A stretch of DNA of 64,000 nucleotides from Capra hircus (Eukaryota; Chordata; Mammalia; Artiodactyla; Bovidae): assembly GCF_001704415.2 (NCBI RefSeq), contig NC_030816.1, forward strand, positions 76,773,713 through 76,837,712. Reading direction: 5' to 3'. Position 1 is the stretch's first letter. Each line of letters opens with the position of its first letter. Positions 11,220 to 23,085 of this stretch are shown piece after piece. The position numbers and the translations under genes were made by a program. The notes under the pieces are model-generated. The model had not been told where the DNA came from. It worked only from the letters and a program-made list of their open reading frames with translations, and did not search any database.

Positions 11220-11845
11220 AGAGTTTATGAAATCTTGGATTAAGGTATCTTTTGGCTCAGAAGGAAGCAAAAGAGTGATGCTTAAAGCTGATGGTCAGCA
11301 GAAGTTAGGTGACCTCAGATTTCTCACAGAAGATGAATTTCAAAGAAGTCTATAGCTGATTCATGCTCTGTAATTTTCTAATTCTCCCTGATCATGTTAA
11401 AAGCCTAATGCTGTATACCTGACCTTCAATTGTCTTTCTTTCTTTTCTAGAAAGTTTTTTTCAGAGATATTTAATCACCAAATGTTTTATTGAAACATGA
11501 TTTTTTCTCTACCCACTGATAATGGCACATTTATATTTCTCTTATGACTGCATGAATTACTGTCTCTGAATGGTACAATTCTAATTTTAAATGCATTTTT
11601 CTCTTTATAAAATAATAGCTGAATACATTATGTTCTCACGCTGTGAAATACATGTTCAAAAATAACAGAGTTTTCATTTTTAAGCTTTGTCTTTTAAATT
11701 CCACTATTCACGCTGCTTACTATTTATACAGCAAAAACGTAATAGTGACTTTATATGCTAAGCATTTAAATAAAATTATTTGGAATAAAATGAGCCTTTC
11801 TTAATGAAAAATATTCAATATGATAACAGTTAAAATTGTGGAGCC
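11220..11845. other. Unassigned AT-rich intron
   Basis: No repeat recognised. Confidence 0.4.
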
Positions 11846-11926
11846 GGTGATGGAGAAGGAGGTCTGGAATGCTGCGGTTCATGGGGTCGCAAAGAGTCGG
11901 ACATGACTGAGTGACTGAACTGAACT
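11846..11926 (+). mobile_element. BovB 3' terminal fragment
   Basis: About 80 bp of the BovB 3' end: GTTCATGGGGTCGCAAAGAG, then GACTGAGTGACTGAACTGAA. Confidence 0.9.
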
Positions 11927-12197
11927 ATCATCATTAAAAATATGGTCTATTTGTCTTTTAAAATGTCCATTTGTATCCTAATAATAACAGTGAAATAACG
12001 AGGGGAAAAGTTAATAAACACATGATACATTCTGCAAGCAAATACAAATGGGGGTTTTCATATATTGTGTTAACTGCAAACATATTTTAAAAATTAAACA
12101 AGGCAGGGAATTTTCATGAAATAATAAAGATTCCAAGAAATTGGACACCAAAAATAAAAGATAAATTGCATCCATCTATTATGCCTTTAAACATACA

Positions 12198-12389
12198 CAG
12201 GTGGTGGCTCAGGTACCAGCAATGCGGGAGACCTGGGTTCAGTCCCTGGATTGGGAAGATCCCCTGGAGAAGGAAATGGTAACCCACTCCAGTACTCTTG
12301 CCTAGAAAATTACATGGATGGAGGAGCCTAGTGGGCTACAGTCCATGGGGTCGCAAAGAGCCAGACACAACTGAGCGACTTCACTTTCT
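12198..12389 (+). mobile_element. Bov-tA SINE, slightly 5'-truncated
   Basis: tRNA half from GGTGGTGGCTCAGG, CCTGGATTGGGAAGATCCCC, and Bov-A unit ending CTGAGCGACTTCACTTTC. Confidence 0.93.
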
Positions 12390-12411
12390 GTTACCTTGAA
12401 GAACATTTTCT

Positions 12412-12524
12412 TTTTTTGCCATATCACGAGGCATGTAAGATGGTAGTTCTGCAACCAGGATTTGAACTCAGGCCCCCTGTAGTGGATGTGTGGAGTCCTA
12501 ACCACTGAACCACCAGGGAAGTCC
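12412..12524 (-). mobile_element. CHR-2-type tRNA SINE with imperfect TSD
   Basis: Reverse copy: 'catatcacgaggcatgtaag', then 'cctaaccactgaaccaccag' and GGGAAGTCCC. TGAAGAACATTTT before it and TGAAGAACACTTT after it form a diverged TSD. Confidence 0.88.
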
Positions 12525-12914
12525 CTGAAGAACACTTTGTCTTCACCCCACCTCTGCCCCTCGTTTGTGTTCTCCTGCATCCCTACCTGTCCTCCACATG
12601 CTCCCTGCCCCTTTCGCCACTAGAAGTGGCCTCCAGACCAGCACTGACCTCTGAACAAGTCAGTGAGCCCTCATCCCACTGCACTGGGCCTTGATGTCAC
12701 CAGCTGTGGTGGTGGCTGAGGCCTTGTTGGCCTGTCCGTGAGCTGCTTCTCCCCAAGCCCTTTTGATCAGCCTGCCTGGTTCACAGGCCTCGTCTACTTC
12801 TCTCTTGCTCTCCTTTCTTCCTGACTGTGGCCATTCACCAAACCCAATCCCAACTCCTCTGTTGTTTAAAAAATTGTCTGGACAGGCATGATTCTGGAAT
12901 CTTTCTTTCCAGCT
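12525..12914. other. Unassigned, moderately GC-rich intron
   Basis: Pyrimidine-rich sequence without a recognised exon or repeat. Confidence 0.4.
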
Positions 12915-12992
12915 AAGTGTTCTCTACTAAACATTGTCGAGCACAAGGCAGGCTCTCAACAAATACTGTTGGCTGATGGACTGAATGAATAA
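12915..12992 (+). mobile_element. L2 3'-end fragment
   Basis: Resembles the L2 terminus: 'gagcacaaggcaggctctca', 'acaaatactgttggctgatg', 'gactgaatgaataaac'. Confidence 0.55.
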
Positions 12993-15145
12993 ACTTTTCT
13001 TAAAAAAATGATCTTTGCCCTATGCCCATACTAATGGTTCTCAAAATGAGGCGCATATATGATGAGTAAAGAAAAATTATCTCCAGGTTCTTGGCAATCC
13101 CAGACTACAATGCAATGCATAGAAGCATCTTGTTTCTGAGTGTTTTATTCATAGGAGGAACTCATTAAAAACTTGTTGAAGACATGAATGAAGTTTCTAG
13201 CCTGCACATGGGGAAAAAAAAAAAGCAGGTGGTTTTTATCGCAAGAACATGGATACCTAGAATACTCTCATTTCCTACTTTCCCATTTAGCAAATTCCTG
13301 GTCAGTTTTATGACACAGTCAGTCTTGCATTATCTTTTCCAGTTTTCCAACTGGAATTAAATCACTTCTTTTGTGTTAGTGCATGGTTCAGATTATAATA
13401 ATCATACTGCATTACAGTTAGTTATTCACAAGTCTGTGTCCTCAGGAATTCAGATCACGGACTTCTGGAGGATAAGGAAGTTGAATATGTTTATATACTT
13501 AATACCAAGACCAGGGCCTCGCCCATAGACAGATATCTCAGCAGAGATATGTGATGCTTATCTGCAAGTTACCTGTTGGAATCTTGGAGAGATAACAATA
13601 TGAAGCAAAATAAGGACATGAAGCAAAATTTTCTTTTCTAATAGGAAGTATGAGTTGCTTCTGAAAATTTTTCACCAATATCTTCCTACACAAAGTAAAG
13701 AGATGCAGTCTGATGACTATTAGCAGACTAATTAGAAGCTGGACAAAATATTTTTCTTTAAAATAAAAATGTTTATGTTATTTATAATATGCAACTATTA
13801 TATTTTCAATACACAGAATCATAGAACCTAGTATGTAATAAATTCTTGACTTAATACCTCAACCCGTAAAAGAGGAAACAAACAAACCTTTGACTGCAAA
13901 GAGCTCGCAAAAATGAATCCCAGAAAATGATCTCTATATTTCTATAAGTTCTATCCAATTTTACATAATGTACATGCTGTGTAAAATCACTTTATTTATC
14001 AAAAGACGTTACCTGAGATTATACTAGAATAAAAGACATCCTAGCAATTATTGGACAAGTTTTGCTCTCCCATTTTGTATGAAGTACCATTTATCTAGAG
14101 CAAATGGTCAACTAGAGGGGACCTTTACTATCCTGACAATAGTGCATTTACTTTTGAAACAATCTTTTAATAGAAAATCTCTCATCTAAAATCTCTCTCT
14201 TGTCATATATATATAAGTATTCACAGCATCAATATGATTTCTTTGCAGGATTCAGGTCATGGTACTAGAGGCCAAAAAGAAGAGATAGAAATGAGGGTAA
14301 TTCACTGGAGCCTGACTTAATGGAAAATAGAGATAATGTGGTTTGTTCCGACGGCTTGACAACGTACAGTTTCAAGCACTAGACAGAAATCTACCAGGCA
14401 CATTTTAAGACCATAGCTATCCATTTTTGATTAAGATAAAATTACAATTAGCTCTTAGTTTTGTACAGTGTTTGGAAATACTATACTCTTTGCTCTGGAA
14501 ATCCCATTTAGATATTCTACAGATACTCATGACGAATCTGAGATTCATGATAAATCTCTAAGAATGGAATGCACTGACTGACAGGAGAGGGAGATGGAGA
14601 AAACAAAAAGAGAGAAAGAGGTACCTGGCTTCTGTGGCTACTCCATTCTAGAAGCTCTCCTCAAACTAGGCTTAAGCCCTAAGTTTTGGCTGTCAGGGGA
14701 TTGTCTAAAGTCTCTGAAACTCAGGGAAAAAGCACATCCTGGCTGTGCCCTCGGTAGCTAACTCATGAGCGGAACAGATCCCACAGAGTATTTTTCTCTA
14801 ATTTTTTTCTCCTCCTCCTTTATTTTTGTGGCCCCTTTCATTTCATACAGTGAGATCTATTCCTTTACTCTTAGAACTTAAAGAAAGGAGACCAAATATT
14901 TCTCCTTCAACTTTATGAACTCTGAGAAAACACCGGGATCTTTGGCATAACTTTTACTGAGCACTGCCTATATTGGGGAAAAATAATCTATTCTCTGTCA
15001 CTGTGTGTATGAGAATAACTTGTGACCGTTTACTAGTCTGTAAGTGCTAGTACATGCTTAATCCTTATCTACCATTACTTTCATATTTTCACTCATATAG
15101 GAAGATCATATTTGCTAAGCCACATGTTTATTTTATGTCCCTAGA
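12993..15145. other. Long stretch with no recognised element
   Basis: About 2.1 kb of AT-rich intron in which I recognise no transposon or exon, only short A-runs (near 13212) and an (AT)n stretch near 14206. Confidence 0.4.
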
Positions 15146-15149
15146 AAAT

Positions 15150-15293
15150 TGCCTTGGGTTCAATCCCTGGGTTGGGAAGATCCCTTGGAGAAAGGAAAGG
15201 CTACCCATTCCAGTATTCTGGCCTGGAGAATTCCATGGACTGTATAGTCCATGGGGTTGCAGAGTCAGACATGACTGAGAAACTCACTTTCAG
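15150..15293 (+). mobile_element. Bov-tA SINE, 5'-truncated
   Basis: Starts inside the tRNA half (TTGGGTTCAATCCCTGGGTT) and keeps the whole Bov-A unit to AACTCACTTTCAG. Confidence 0.93.
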
Positions 15294-15394
15294 CAAGTTG
15301 CAATACTGAAGAGAAAAAGGAATATGAGAATAATTTTGAGGAAAAAAGGCATAACTACTTGTTATAAAATGAAAATTTAAGGAATTCTCACATT

Positions 15395-16385
15395 TTAAAA
15401 ACCATACAGAAATCATAATTGCCATTCTGACAGGTGTGAGGTGATATTTCATCATGATTTTGATCTGCATTTCCTTGATTAGCGATGTTGAGCATCTTGT
15501 CACGTGCCTGCTGGCAATGTGTATATCTTCTTTGGGAAACATCTATTCAGATCCTCTGGCCATTTTTCAATCATGTTGTTTTTTGGATACTGAGTTGTAT
15601 GAGTTCTTTGTATATTTTGGATATTAACCCCCTCTCAGATATGTCACTTGCAAGTATCTTCTCCCATTCAGTAGCTGATCTTTTCATTTTGTTGATCATT
15701 TCCTTCACAATACAAAGGATTTTTAGGTTGATATAGTCCCATTTGTTTACTTTTGCTTTTGTCTCCCTTGTCCAAGGAGACATATCAAAAAATAAACAAC
15801 AAAAAAAAAACCCTACTGAGAATGATGTCAGTGAGTGGATTGCCTATGTTTTCTTCTAGAAATCTTATGATTTCAAGTTTTATATTTAGGCTTTTAATCC
15901 ATTTTGGATTTATTTTCAAGTATGACATAAGAAAGTAGTCCAATTTGATTTTTTTGCATGTGGCTGTCCAGTTTTCTCAAAACTATTTATTGAAGTAGCT
16001 GTCATTCTTCCATTGTATATCCTTACCTCCTTTATCATATTTTAATTTCCTGTAGAAATGTGCATTAATTCATGGGCTCTGTGTGTGTGTGTGTTCAATT
16101 GCTAGGTCATGTCCAGCTCTTTGTTATCCTGTGGACTGCAGCATGCTAGCCTTCCCTGTCCTTCACTATCTCCCAGAGTTTGCTCAAATTCATGGGCTGT
16201 CTATTCTGTTCTATTAATCTATGTGTCTGTTTTTGTGCCAGTACCATACTGTTTTGATTACTGTAGCTTTGTAGTATAGTTTGAAGTCAGAGAGTATGAT
16301 GCCTCCAGTTTTGTTCTTTCTCAGGATTGTTTGGACTATTCAGAGTCTTTTGTCTTTCAATACACATCCTAGAATTATTTATTCT
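15395..16385 (-). mobile_element. L1 ORF2 segment, inverted part of a rearranged L1
   Basis: Antisense L1 ORF2. The complement of the 'cacctcacacctgtcagaat' landmark is at about 15420-15445, and earlier ORF2 (ggactatatcaacctaaaaa complement near 15730, then KFYRPIW-type region) lies toward 16370. A BovB fragment interrupts it at 16079-16186. It joins a sense L1 3' segment near 16400, fitting a twin-primed insertion. Confidence 0.85.
16079..16186 (-). mobile_element. Short BovB 3' end with 12-bp TSD
   Basis: About 108 bp of reverse BovB 3' end ('gctaggtcatgtccagctct', 'ccctgtccttcactatctcc') beginning with (TG)n. AATTCATGGGCT flanks it at 16067-16078 and 16187-16198. Part of the right copy also matches BovB itself, so the exact border is ambiguous. 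Confidence 0.88.
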
Positions 16386-16399
16386 AGTCTGTGCCATCA

Positions 16400-16870
16400 A
16401 GAGATAAATTAAGATGTGATAAATATACAATGGAATATTACTCAGCCATAAAAAATAATGATTTTTTTTTTTCCATTTGGGACAACATGGATGGATCCAG
16501 AGAGTATTATGTTGAGTGAAATAAATCAAACAGAGAAATACAGATACTGTATGATTTCACTTATAAGTGAAATCTTAAGACAAAAGCAAAAACAAATGAA
16601 TAAACATAACAAAACAGAAACAGATTCACAGATATACAGAACAAACAGGTGGCTGCAAGAGGGAAGGGGGTTTTGGGAAGGAGAAAAATAGGTGAGGGCG
16701 CATAAGAGGTACAAACTTCTATTTACAAAATAAATGAGTCACAGGTGTGGAATGCACAGTGTGAGGAAAACAGTCGATAACTGCTTAATGTCTTTTTATG
16801 GTAACACTAACTAGATTATTGCAGTGATCATTTTGAAATGATCTCAAGGTGTATTCTGTGTACCTCAATG
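16400..16870 (+). mobile_element. L1 ORF2 end and 3' UTR, sense part of a rearranged L1
   Basis: Sense landmarks: 'atacaatggaatattactca' near 16427, 'gacaacatggatggatccag' near 16481, 'agaacaaacaggtggctgca' near 16639, and 'aaataaatgagtcacaggtg' near 16728. No poly(A) remains. Confidence 0.88.
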
Positions 16871-17689
16871 CTTCTGTTTACACAAAGGCTTCTCACTTCT
16901 ACAGCGAGTGAGAGGAATCACTCCCGCCTCTGGTTTATATGAGTTCCAGGTGGGAGCTATATGACAGGCTGAGAAACAGGGCATGGGGAGACATCCCATC
17001 CCAGGACCAGTCGAGCATGTTCACATGCTCTGCCGGTTATCTGATGGGCAGGGACAATAAACCAAACAACAGGAACAGAGAGGAGAGTGGGAAGGGAAGT
17101 GAGGTTGACCTGCAGACATGGAGCAAGTTACCCCCAGTGGTTGGCAAGAAGCCCACCACACAAAACTGTCTAAAAATGCAGAAACCACTGGACTAGGTGA
17201 GTAAAACTGTGACTATAACCACTGACAGGAGCCAGATAAAATTAATCCAACATCTAAAAGGTTCTGTCATCTTATTCAGAAAATCTAATTAGACATTACC
17301 AATATCTCCAGAAACAAAGTGAAGTAATTAAAAAAAAAATGCTACGCATAATCTGTTTATCCTTCTCTCCCTTTATAACAGCACTACTGTGATTATTTTC
17401 CACCTCCGTTTGGCAAAAATGAGAAGATAGTTCCCATTCTTTACTGCTTCCTATGACAGATAGCATAAATATTTCCATTTCCTTAATTATTTAATTTGAT
17501 TTGGAATAAATATCCCAAAGGCAATAATTTTGCCCTCCGGCTCAACTTTAAATCTGCTTGAAAAGCTACTCTTAACAACTTTCACATGTAATCTTTCTTT
17601 TTCATTATATGGTTTAAAAGAAGCATACTCCTCAAGTTATTTGTTTTATTCAGGATGAAGCTGTAGTTACCCTTTACCCATCTCTGTTC
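16871..17689. other. Unassigned intron
   Basis: Contains an 85-codon open frame (16939-17196) without recognisable domain, codon pattern or flanking splice sites; I do not call it a gene. Confidence 0.4.
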
Positions 17690-17930
17690 ATACTCCACAG
17701 CTAATCCATCAACAAATTGTTGATTTTATTTTCAAAATTCACCCAGAATCCAGCCATTTCTTACCACCTCCACAGCTATGACATTGGTCCAAGCCAGTCC
17801 TCTCACCTGAATGACCCAATAATCTCCTGTCTTATCCCCTTCCTTCATCCTGTGTCCTCTTCAGTTTATTCTCAACAGAAGAGCTATTTTCTTTCTCTTC
17901 TGTTCACCTCCTCAAATGGGATAAAAGCAT
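17690..17930 (+). mobile_element. L2 LINE fragment
   Basis: Resembles the L2 stretch 'agctaatccatcaacaaatt', 'ccagaatccagccatttctt' and 'ggtccaagccagtcctctca'. Confidence 0.65.
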
Positions 17931-18145
17931 CATAGTGAAAGGGTTACTCCTGTTTCGTTCACTGTTGCAGTCTCAGTATCTAGACTCTTGCTAAGCATAC
18001 CAAACGACATTTTAAAATATTTATCAAATAAATGTATTAAGAAAAAATATTTCAAAATGAGGGAACTTTGATAAACATCATCAAAACGTTTGGCAGTTTG
18101 CATAAACTTTGCTACGTCTCCATCTGTTATTAACAAATCAATGTT

Positions 18146-18347
18146 AATGTTAGTTGCTCAGTCATGTCCCATTCTTCACAATCCCATGGACTATAGCCCT
18201 CCAGGCTCCTCTGTCCATGGAATTCTCCAAGCAAGAATATTGGAGTGTGTTGCCATTCCCTTCTTCAGGGGATCTTCCCAACCCAGGGATAGAACCCTGG
18301 GCTTCCACATTGCAGACAGATTCTTTCCTGAGCCACCAGGGAAGCCC
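18146..18347 (-). mobile_element. Bov-tA SINE
   Basis: Reverse Bov-tA from GTTGCTCAGTCATGTCCCAT to the CCACCAGGGAAGCCC end. A second short piece (TCTCAGTCATATCCAACTCT) follows at 18359-18379. Confidence 0.94.
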
Positions 18348-18379
18348 AAAATGTTGGTTTCTCAGTCATATCCAACTCT

Positions 18380-18831
18380 TAATAAATGCATAATGACAAT
18401 TTTCTTTTTAATCTTTTAGTTGCATATTTGGAAACAATTTATCAGTATGTTTAGGATTACCAAACTAGTTTTACAAAATCAACTAAAGAATTGTTTCTGG
18501 GGTGTATTATTACATTTGCTTTTTCTTCTTTGGCTCTTTAATCGCCTCATCTTAGTTCATTAATTGTCCCACCAAAGTGAGTACAAGAAACTGAAGGATC
18601 AAATTTCAATTTTGAACATTTCCATGTTATCTTTTAATACCAGTGGTGGAAAGACAACTGAAGAAGAACAAAAGCAGCCACCGAAGTGATATTTTATGTC
18701 TGTGAGGGTGTCGATCAAAGTCATTACTAGTATGGATTATTAAAAAGCATGGAGTGTCAAAAGTGTTCCTTTAAAAGGAGTCTATGTATTTGACTTGGTC
18801 TCAAAATGCGCTCTTAATAGAACCTATTATG
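18380..18831. other. Unassigned intron
   Basis: Nothing recognised. Confidence 0.4.
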
Positions 18832-19225
18832 GGTTGAACTGTGTGCTCCCTCCACGATACATGGAAGTTTAAACCCCAGGTACCTTGGGATGTGGTTTTA
18901 TTTGGAAATGGGATCTTTAGAAAAGTGATAAAATGAGATCATGGCGGTGGGGGGGAATCCTAATCCAATATGACCAATGTCCTTATATAAAGAGGAAATT
19001 TGGACACTGTTTCACACAGGCACGGGGGCAGAGATTGGACTAGTGCAGCTGCAAACTAAGGAATCCCATATACTCCAGGCTACCACCTGAGGCGAGGAAG
19101 AGTCAAAGAATTCTGCCCAGAGTCTCAGAGGGTGGCATGGCTGCCTAACCTTGAGGACGGTGAGATAATAAATTTCTCATTTGAAGGTACCAGGTATGTT
19201 GCACGTTGTTATGGCAAACTCACAC
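18832..19225 (+). repeat. Ancient LTR-like dispersed repeat
   Basis: Carries the order of a common old mammalian repeat: 'ttatgggttgaactgtgtgc', 'atgtggttttatttggaaat', 'cctaatccaatatgaccaat', 'aaagaggaaatttggacact', then 'gtgagataataaatttctca' and 'cacgttgttatggcaaactc'. Probably a MaLR-type LTR; exact family not assigned. Confidence 0.6.
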
Positions 19226-19811
19226 AGAATGTAAATAATGTTTTAGTGCTTTTTTTTTTTTTTTCCCCAGCTCATCTAAAAAGCGAGAAGATGCTTGTGA
19301 CTGAGGTCATCTGAGAGTCGGTACTTCAGTTCCTATCCTTCACCGTCCCTTAGAGCTAAGGCTGGCAGATGTGGAGTGGGTTGTTTATTGCATCCTGAAA
19401 GAGATGCTCCTTTTATAGAAACATGAAACAATGGCTGTTTCAGACCTACCTTTTTTCCCAAAGGACTTAGTGTCAAACCATATATTTATTTCAAAGCCAT
19501 ATATCATAAACAATGAATCCAAGGTATTTAAATACAGATATAACATTCTATTCCATTTGACAAATTTACAGGAAAGTAAAACTATAACCATTTGATAACA
19601 GACTGTAGCCAGTGTTAATTTTAAGATTATTTATACTATCTTTTTCTAATTAAAAGTAAAACTTCAGGGGAGATATTTTTGGAAAACACATCTTTAAACT
19701 GGTATCTTTGGGGGCCAATGTGACACTATACAATAGCTTTTGAATCTTGCTTAAAATTTAGAAATTCACCATGATAGATACATTTTAAAATGTGAAAGAA
19801 CATATTTATTT
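19226..19811. other. Unassigned intron with (T)n run
   Basis: T-run at about 19251-19264; otherwise nothing recognised. Confidence 0.4.
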
Positions 19812-20270
19812 AGTTCTTTTTTTAATTTATTTTTAATTGGAGGATAACTGCTTTACAATATTGTGCTGGCTTCTGCCATACATTAACATGAATCAGCCAT
19901 AAGTTTACACATGCCCCTTCCCTTTTAAACCTCCCCCTTCTCCCCACCCTATTCCACCCTTCTAGGTTGTCACAGAGCACCAAGCTGAGTTCCCTGTGCT
20001 ATACAGCAACTTCCCATTACGTACGATAATGTATATGTGATGTAATGTAGTGCATATGGATATGATAATGTATATGCTTCAGTGCTACGCTCTCAGTTCT
20101 CCATCCTCTCCTTCCCCTGCTGTGTCCAAAGTCTGTTCTCTGCGTCTGTGTCTCTATTCCCACTCTGCAAATAGGTTCATCAGTACAGCTTTTGTAGATT
20201 CCATATACATGCGTTAATATACGATATCTGTTTTTCTATTTCTGACTTACTTCACTCTGTATAGGACATT
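19812..20270 (-). mobile_element. L1 3' end, reverse orientation
   Basis: Reverse copy of an artiodactyl L1 3' end: A-tail complement at 19816-19840, 'tgtcacagagcaccaagctg' near 19969, 'gctatacagcaacttcccat' near 19998, and ORF2 end complement 'ctgacttacttcactctgta' near 20243. Its 3' UTR differs from the sense L1 that abuts it. Confidence 0.88.
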
Positions 20271-20271
20271 T

Positions 20272-21071
20272 TAACTGTCGGTTTACCCACTGCTGGGCGT
20301 ACACACCAAGGAAACCAGAATTGAAAGAGACATATGTACCCCAATGTTCATCGCAGCACTGTTTATAATAGCCAGGACATGGAAGCAACCTAGATGTCCA
20401 TCAGCAGATGAATGGATAAGAAAGCTGTGGTACATATACACAATGGAGTATTACTCAGCCATTAAAAAGAATACATTTGAATCAGTTCTAATGAGGTGGA
20501 TGAAACTGGAGCCGATTATACAGAGTGAAGTAAGCCAGAAAGAAAAACACCAATACAGTATGCTGCCTGCCTGCCTGCTAAGTCGCTTCAGTCGTGTCTG
20601 ACTCTGTGCGACCCCAGAGGTGGCAGCCCACCAGGCTCCCCCGTCCCTGGGATTCTCCAGGCAAGAACACTGGAGTGGGTTGCCATTTCCTTCTCCAGCC
20701 AATACAGTATACTAACACATATATATGGAATTTAGACAGATGGTAATGATAACCCTGTATGCAAGACAGCAAAAGAGACACAGATGTATAGAACAGACTT
20801 TTGGACTCTGTGGGAGAGGGAGAGGGTGGGATGATTTGGGAGAATGGCATTGAACCATGTATACTATCATGTAAGAAACAAATCGCCAGTCTAGGTTTGA
20901 TACAGGATACAGGATGCTTGGGGCTGGTGCACTGGGATGACCCAGAGAGATGATATGGGGAGGGAGGTGGGAGGGGGGCTCAGTATTGGGAACTCATGTA
21001 CACCTGTGGTGGACTCATGTCAATGTATGGTAAAACCAATACAGTATTGTAAAGTAAAAAAAAAAAAAAAT
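20272..21071 (+). mobile_element. L1 ORF2 end plus 3' UTR with poly(A)
   Basis: Sense L1 beginning near 'ctgctgggcgtacacaccaa'. It passes 'atgttcatcgcagcactgtt', 'caatggagtattactcagcc', 'gtggatgaaactggagccga', a G-rich 3' UTR at 20947-20979 and a poly(A) at 21058-21070. A monomeric BOV-A SINE splits it at 20562-20698. Confidence 0.93.
20562..20698 (-). mobile_element. Monomeric Bov-A SINE inside L1, 12-bp TSD
   Basis: One Bov-A unit in reverse (CTAAGTCGCTTCAGTCGTGT to CATTTCCTTCTCC), preceded by GCCTGCCTGCCT. CCAATACAGTAT is repeated exactly at 20550-20561 and 20699-20710, so it jumped into the existing L1. Confidence 0.95.
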
Positions 21072-21666
21072 GTTTTTCAAAACTTCGTCTGCTCAGAAAG
21101 GTAGACTATTGCATTAGACCTAAAAAACCTGCATGCAATCTTCAGGTGGGAATCTTCTCAAATTCAAGTCCACCCTACTCTGTGCTTCTCTCTCCCCCAT
21201 CTCAAACTTGGGCACATCCACACCCTCCTTCCATCACCCCTCTGGCCTCAGAGATGGGGACTTTGGTGGAAGTATTCTTTATCTCTGTAGAAATATCCAC
21301 CCTCTACCTGAGCTCCAGATTTTCTCCCCACCATGCCTCCTCAGGAGAATTGTGTCTTAAAATAATCTTGTCTTCTTTCTTTATCAGCCTATCCCTCTCT
21401 ACCAGTTCTTGAGCTTTCCCTTCCATTAAAACATGCTTAGGACCACTCTTTATGGAAACAGCTCTTACCAGATCCTATGTTCTACTTTAGCTAATACTCC
21501 TGAACGTGTAATACACACTCAGATCCCAGCATCTTCCCCTCTTGTTACTCATCAGTTTGCTAGAGTTGGATTTCTGCCATGACTTGGTCACTCCCAGTGA
21601 TGGCTAATGTCTTCCGAATTGCCAAACCAAATGGGTCCATCTCTACCAAGTTAATTTCTCCATCTG
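21072..21666. other. Unassigned, pyrimidine-rich intron
   Basis: C/T-rich text resembling decayed L2 or similar, but no landmark is firm enough to name a family. Confidence 0.4.
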
Positions 21667-22707
21667 TGGAAAATTCTGAAAGAGATGGGAATACCAGACC
21701 ACCTGACCTGCCTCTTGACAAATCTGTATGCAGGTCAGGAAGCAACAGTTAGAACTGGACATGGAACAACAGACTGGTTCCAAATAGGACAAGGAGTCCA
21801 TCAAGGCTGTATATTGTCACCCTGCTTATTTAACTTATATGCAGAGCACATCATAAGAAACACTGGGCTGGAAGAAGCACAAGCTGGAATCAAGATTGCC
21901 AGGAGAAATATCAATAACCGCAGATATGCAGATGACACCACCCTTATGGCGGAAAGTGAAGAGGAACTCTTGATGAAAGTGAAAGAGGAGAGTGAAAAGG
22001 TTGGCTTAAAGCTCAACATTCAGAAAACAAAGATCATGACATCTGGTCCCATCACTTCATGGCAAACAGATGGGGAAAACAGTGGAAACAGTGTCAGACT
22101 TTATTTTGGGGGGCTCAAAAATCACTGCAGATGGTGATTACAGCCATGAAATTAAAAGATGCTTACTCCTTGGAAGAAAAGTTATGACCAACATAGATAG
22201 CATATTCAAAAGCAGAGATATTACTTTGCCGACTAAGGTCCGTCTAGTCAAGGCTACGGTTTTTCCTGTGGTCATGTATGGATGTGAGAGTTGGACTGTG
22301 AAGAAGGCTGAGCACCGAAGAATTGATGCCTTTGAACTGTGGTGTTGGAGAAGACTCTTGAGAGTCCCTTGGACTGCAAGGAGATCCAACCAGTCCATTC
22401 TGAAGGAGATCAGCCCTGGGATTTCTTTGGAAGGAATGATGCTAAAGCTGAAACTCCAGAACTTTGGCCACCTCATGTGAAGAGTTGACTCATTGGAAAA
22501 GACTCTGATGCTGGGAGGGTTTGGGGGCAGGAGGAGAAGGGGACGACAGAGTATGAGCTGGCTGGATGGGATCACTGACTCAATGAACGTGAATCTGAGT
22601 GAACTCTGGGAGTTGGTGATGGACAGGGAGGCCTGGTGTGCTGCGATTTATGGGGTTACAAAGAGTTGGACATGACTGAGCGACTGAACTGAACTGAACT
22701 GAACTGT
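21667..22707 (+). mobile_element. BovB LINE, 5'-truncated, reverse-transcriptase remnant
   Basis: Sense BovB of about 1.04 kb. The longest open piece (21685-22137) shows VHQGCILSPCLFNLYAE and the catalytic YADD box (RYADDTTLMAESEEE), typical of RTE-clade reverse transcriptase. A second frame (22070-22480) carries ESWTVKKAEHRRIDAFELW, so at least one frameshift separates them. It ends in the (GAACT)n 3' repeat at 22681-22706. 5'-truncated and coding-dead. Confidence 0.97.
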
Positions 22708-22984
22708 AGTTGAACCCATTAGCTTTCCCCCAAAGTCTCTTATATTCTCTGTCTTTGTGAATGATCCTAATCATTTGTTCAAGATAGAAATTTAGAAGTC
22801 ATTCTTGACTCCTTCTCCCTGAACCTTCCCAGGAATGACTCGATTGTATCAAATCCACCCCTGGATAACACTTTTCAATACATCCACTTTTCTCCATCCC
22901 CCCAGCACTGTTTCAGTCCAGAGTATCCTCACCTCTCATCTGACTTACTGCAAGTTCACTCCAACTTCACTTTTACTTGTTTAT

Positions 22985-23085
22985 GTGAGAGGGTGTGGGG
23001 AAATGAGAGAGGGGGCAGGAGAGAGAGATGAGAGGGAGAAGAAAGGAGGAAGGGAGGGAGAAAGACAGAGAGAAGGAGATTGAAG
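22985..23085. repeat. Purine-rich GA/GGA tract
   Basis: About 100 bp of almost pure A/G on the plus strand inside the L2. Confidence 0.85.

Noticed and set aside
16939..17196. 85-codon frame between L1 and L2
   Set aside because: No known domain, no convincing splice sites, composition like the surrounding intron.
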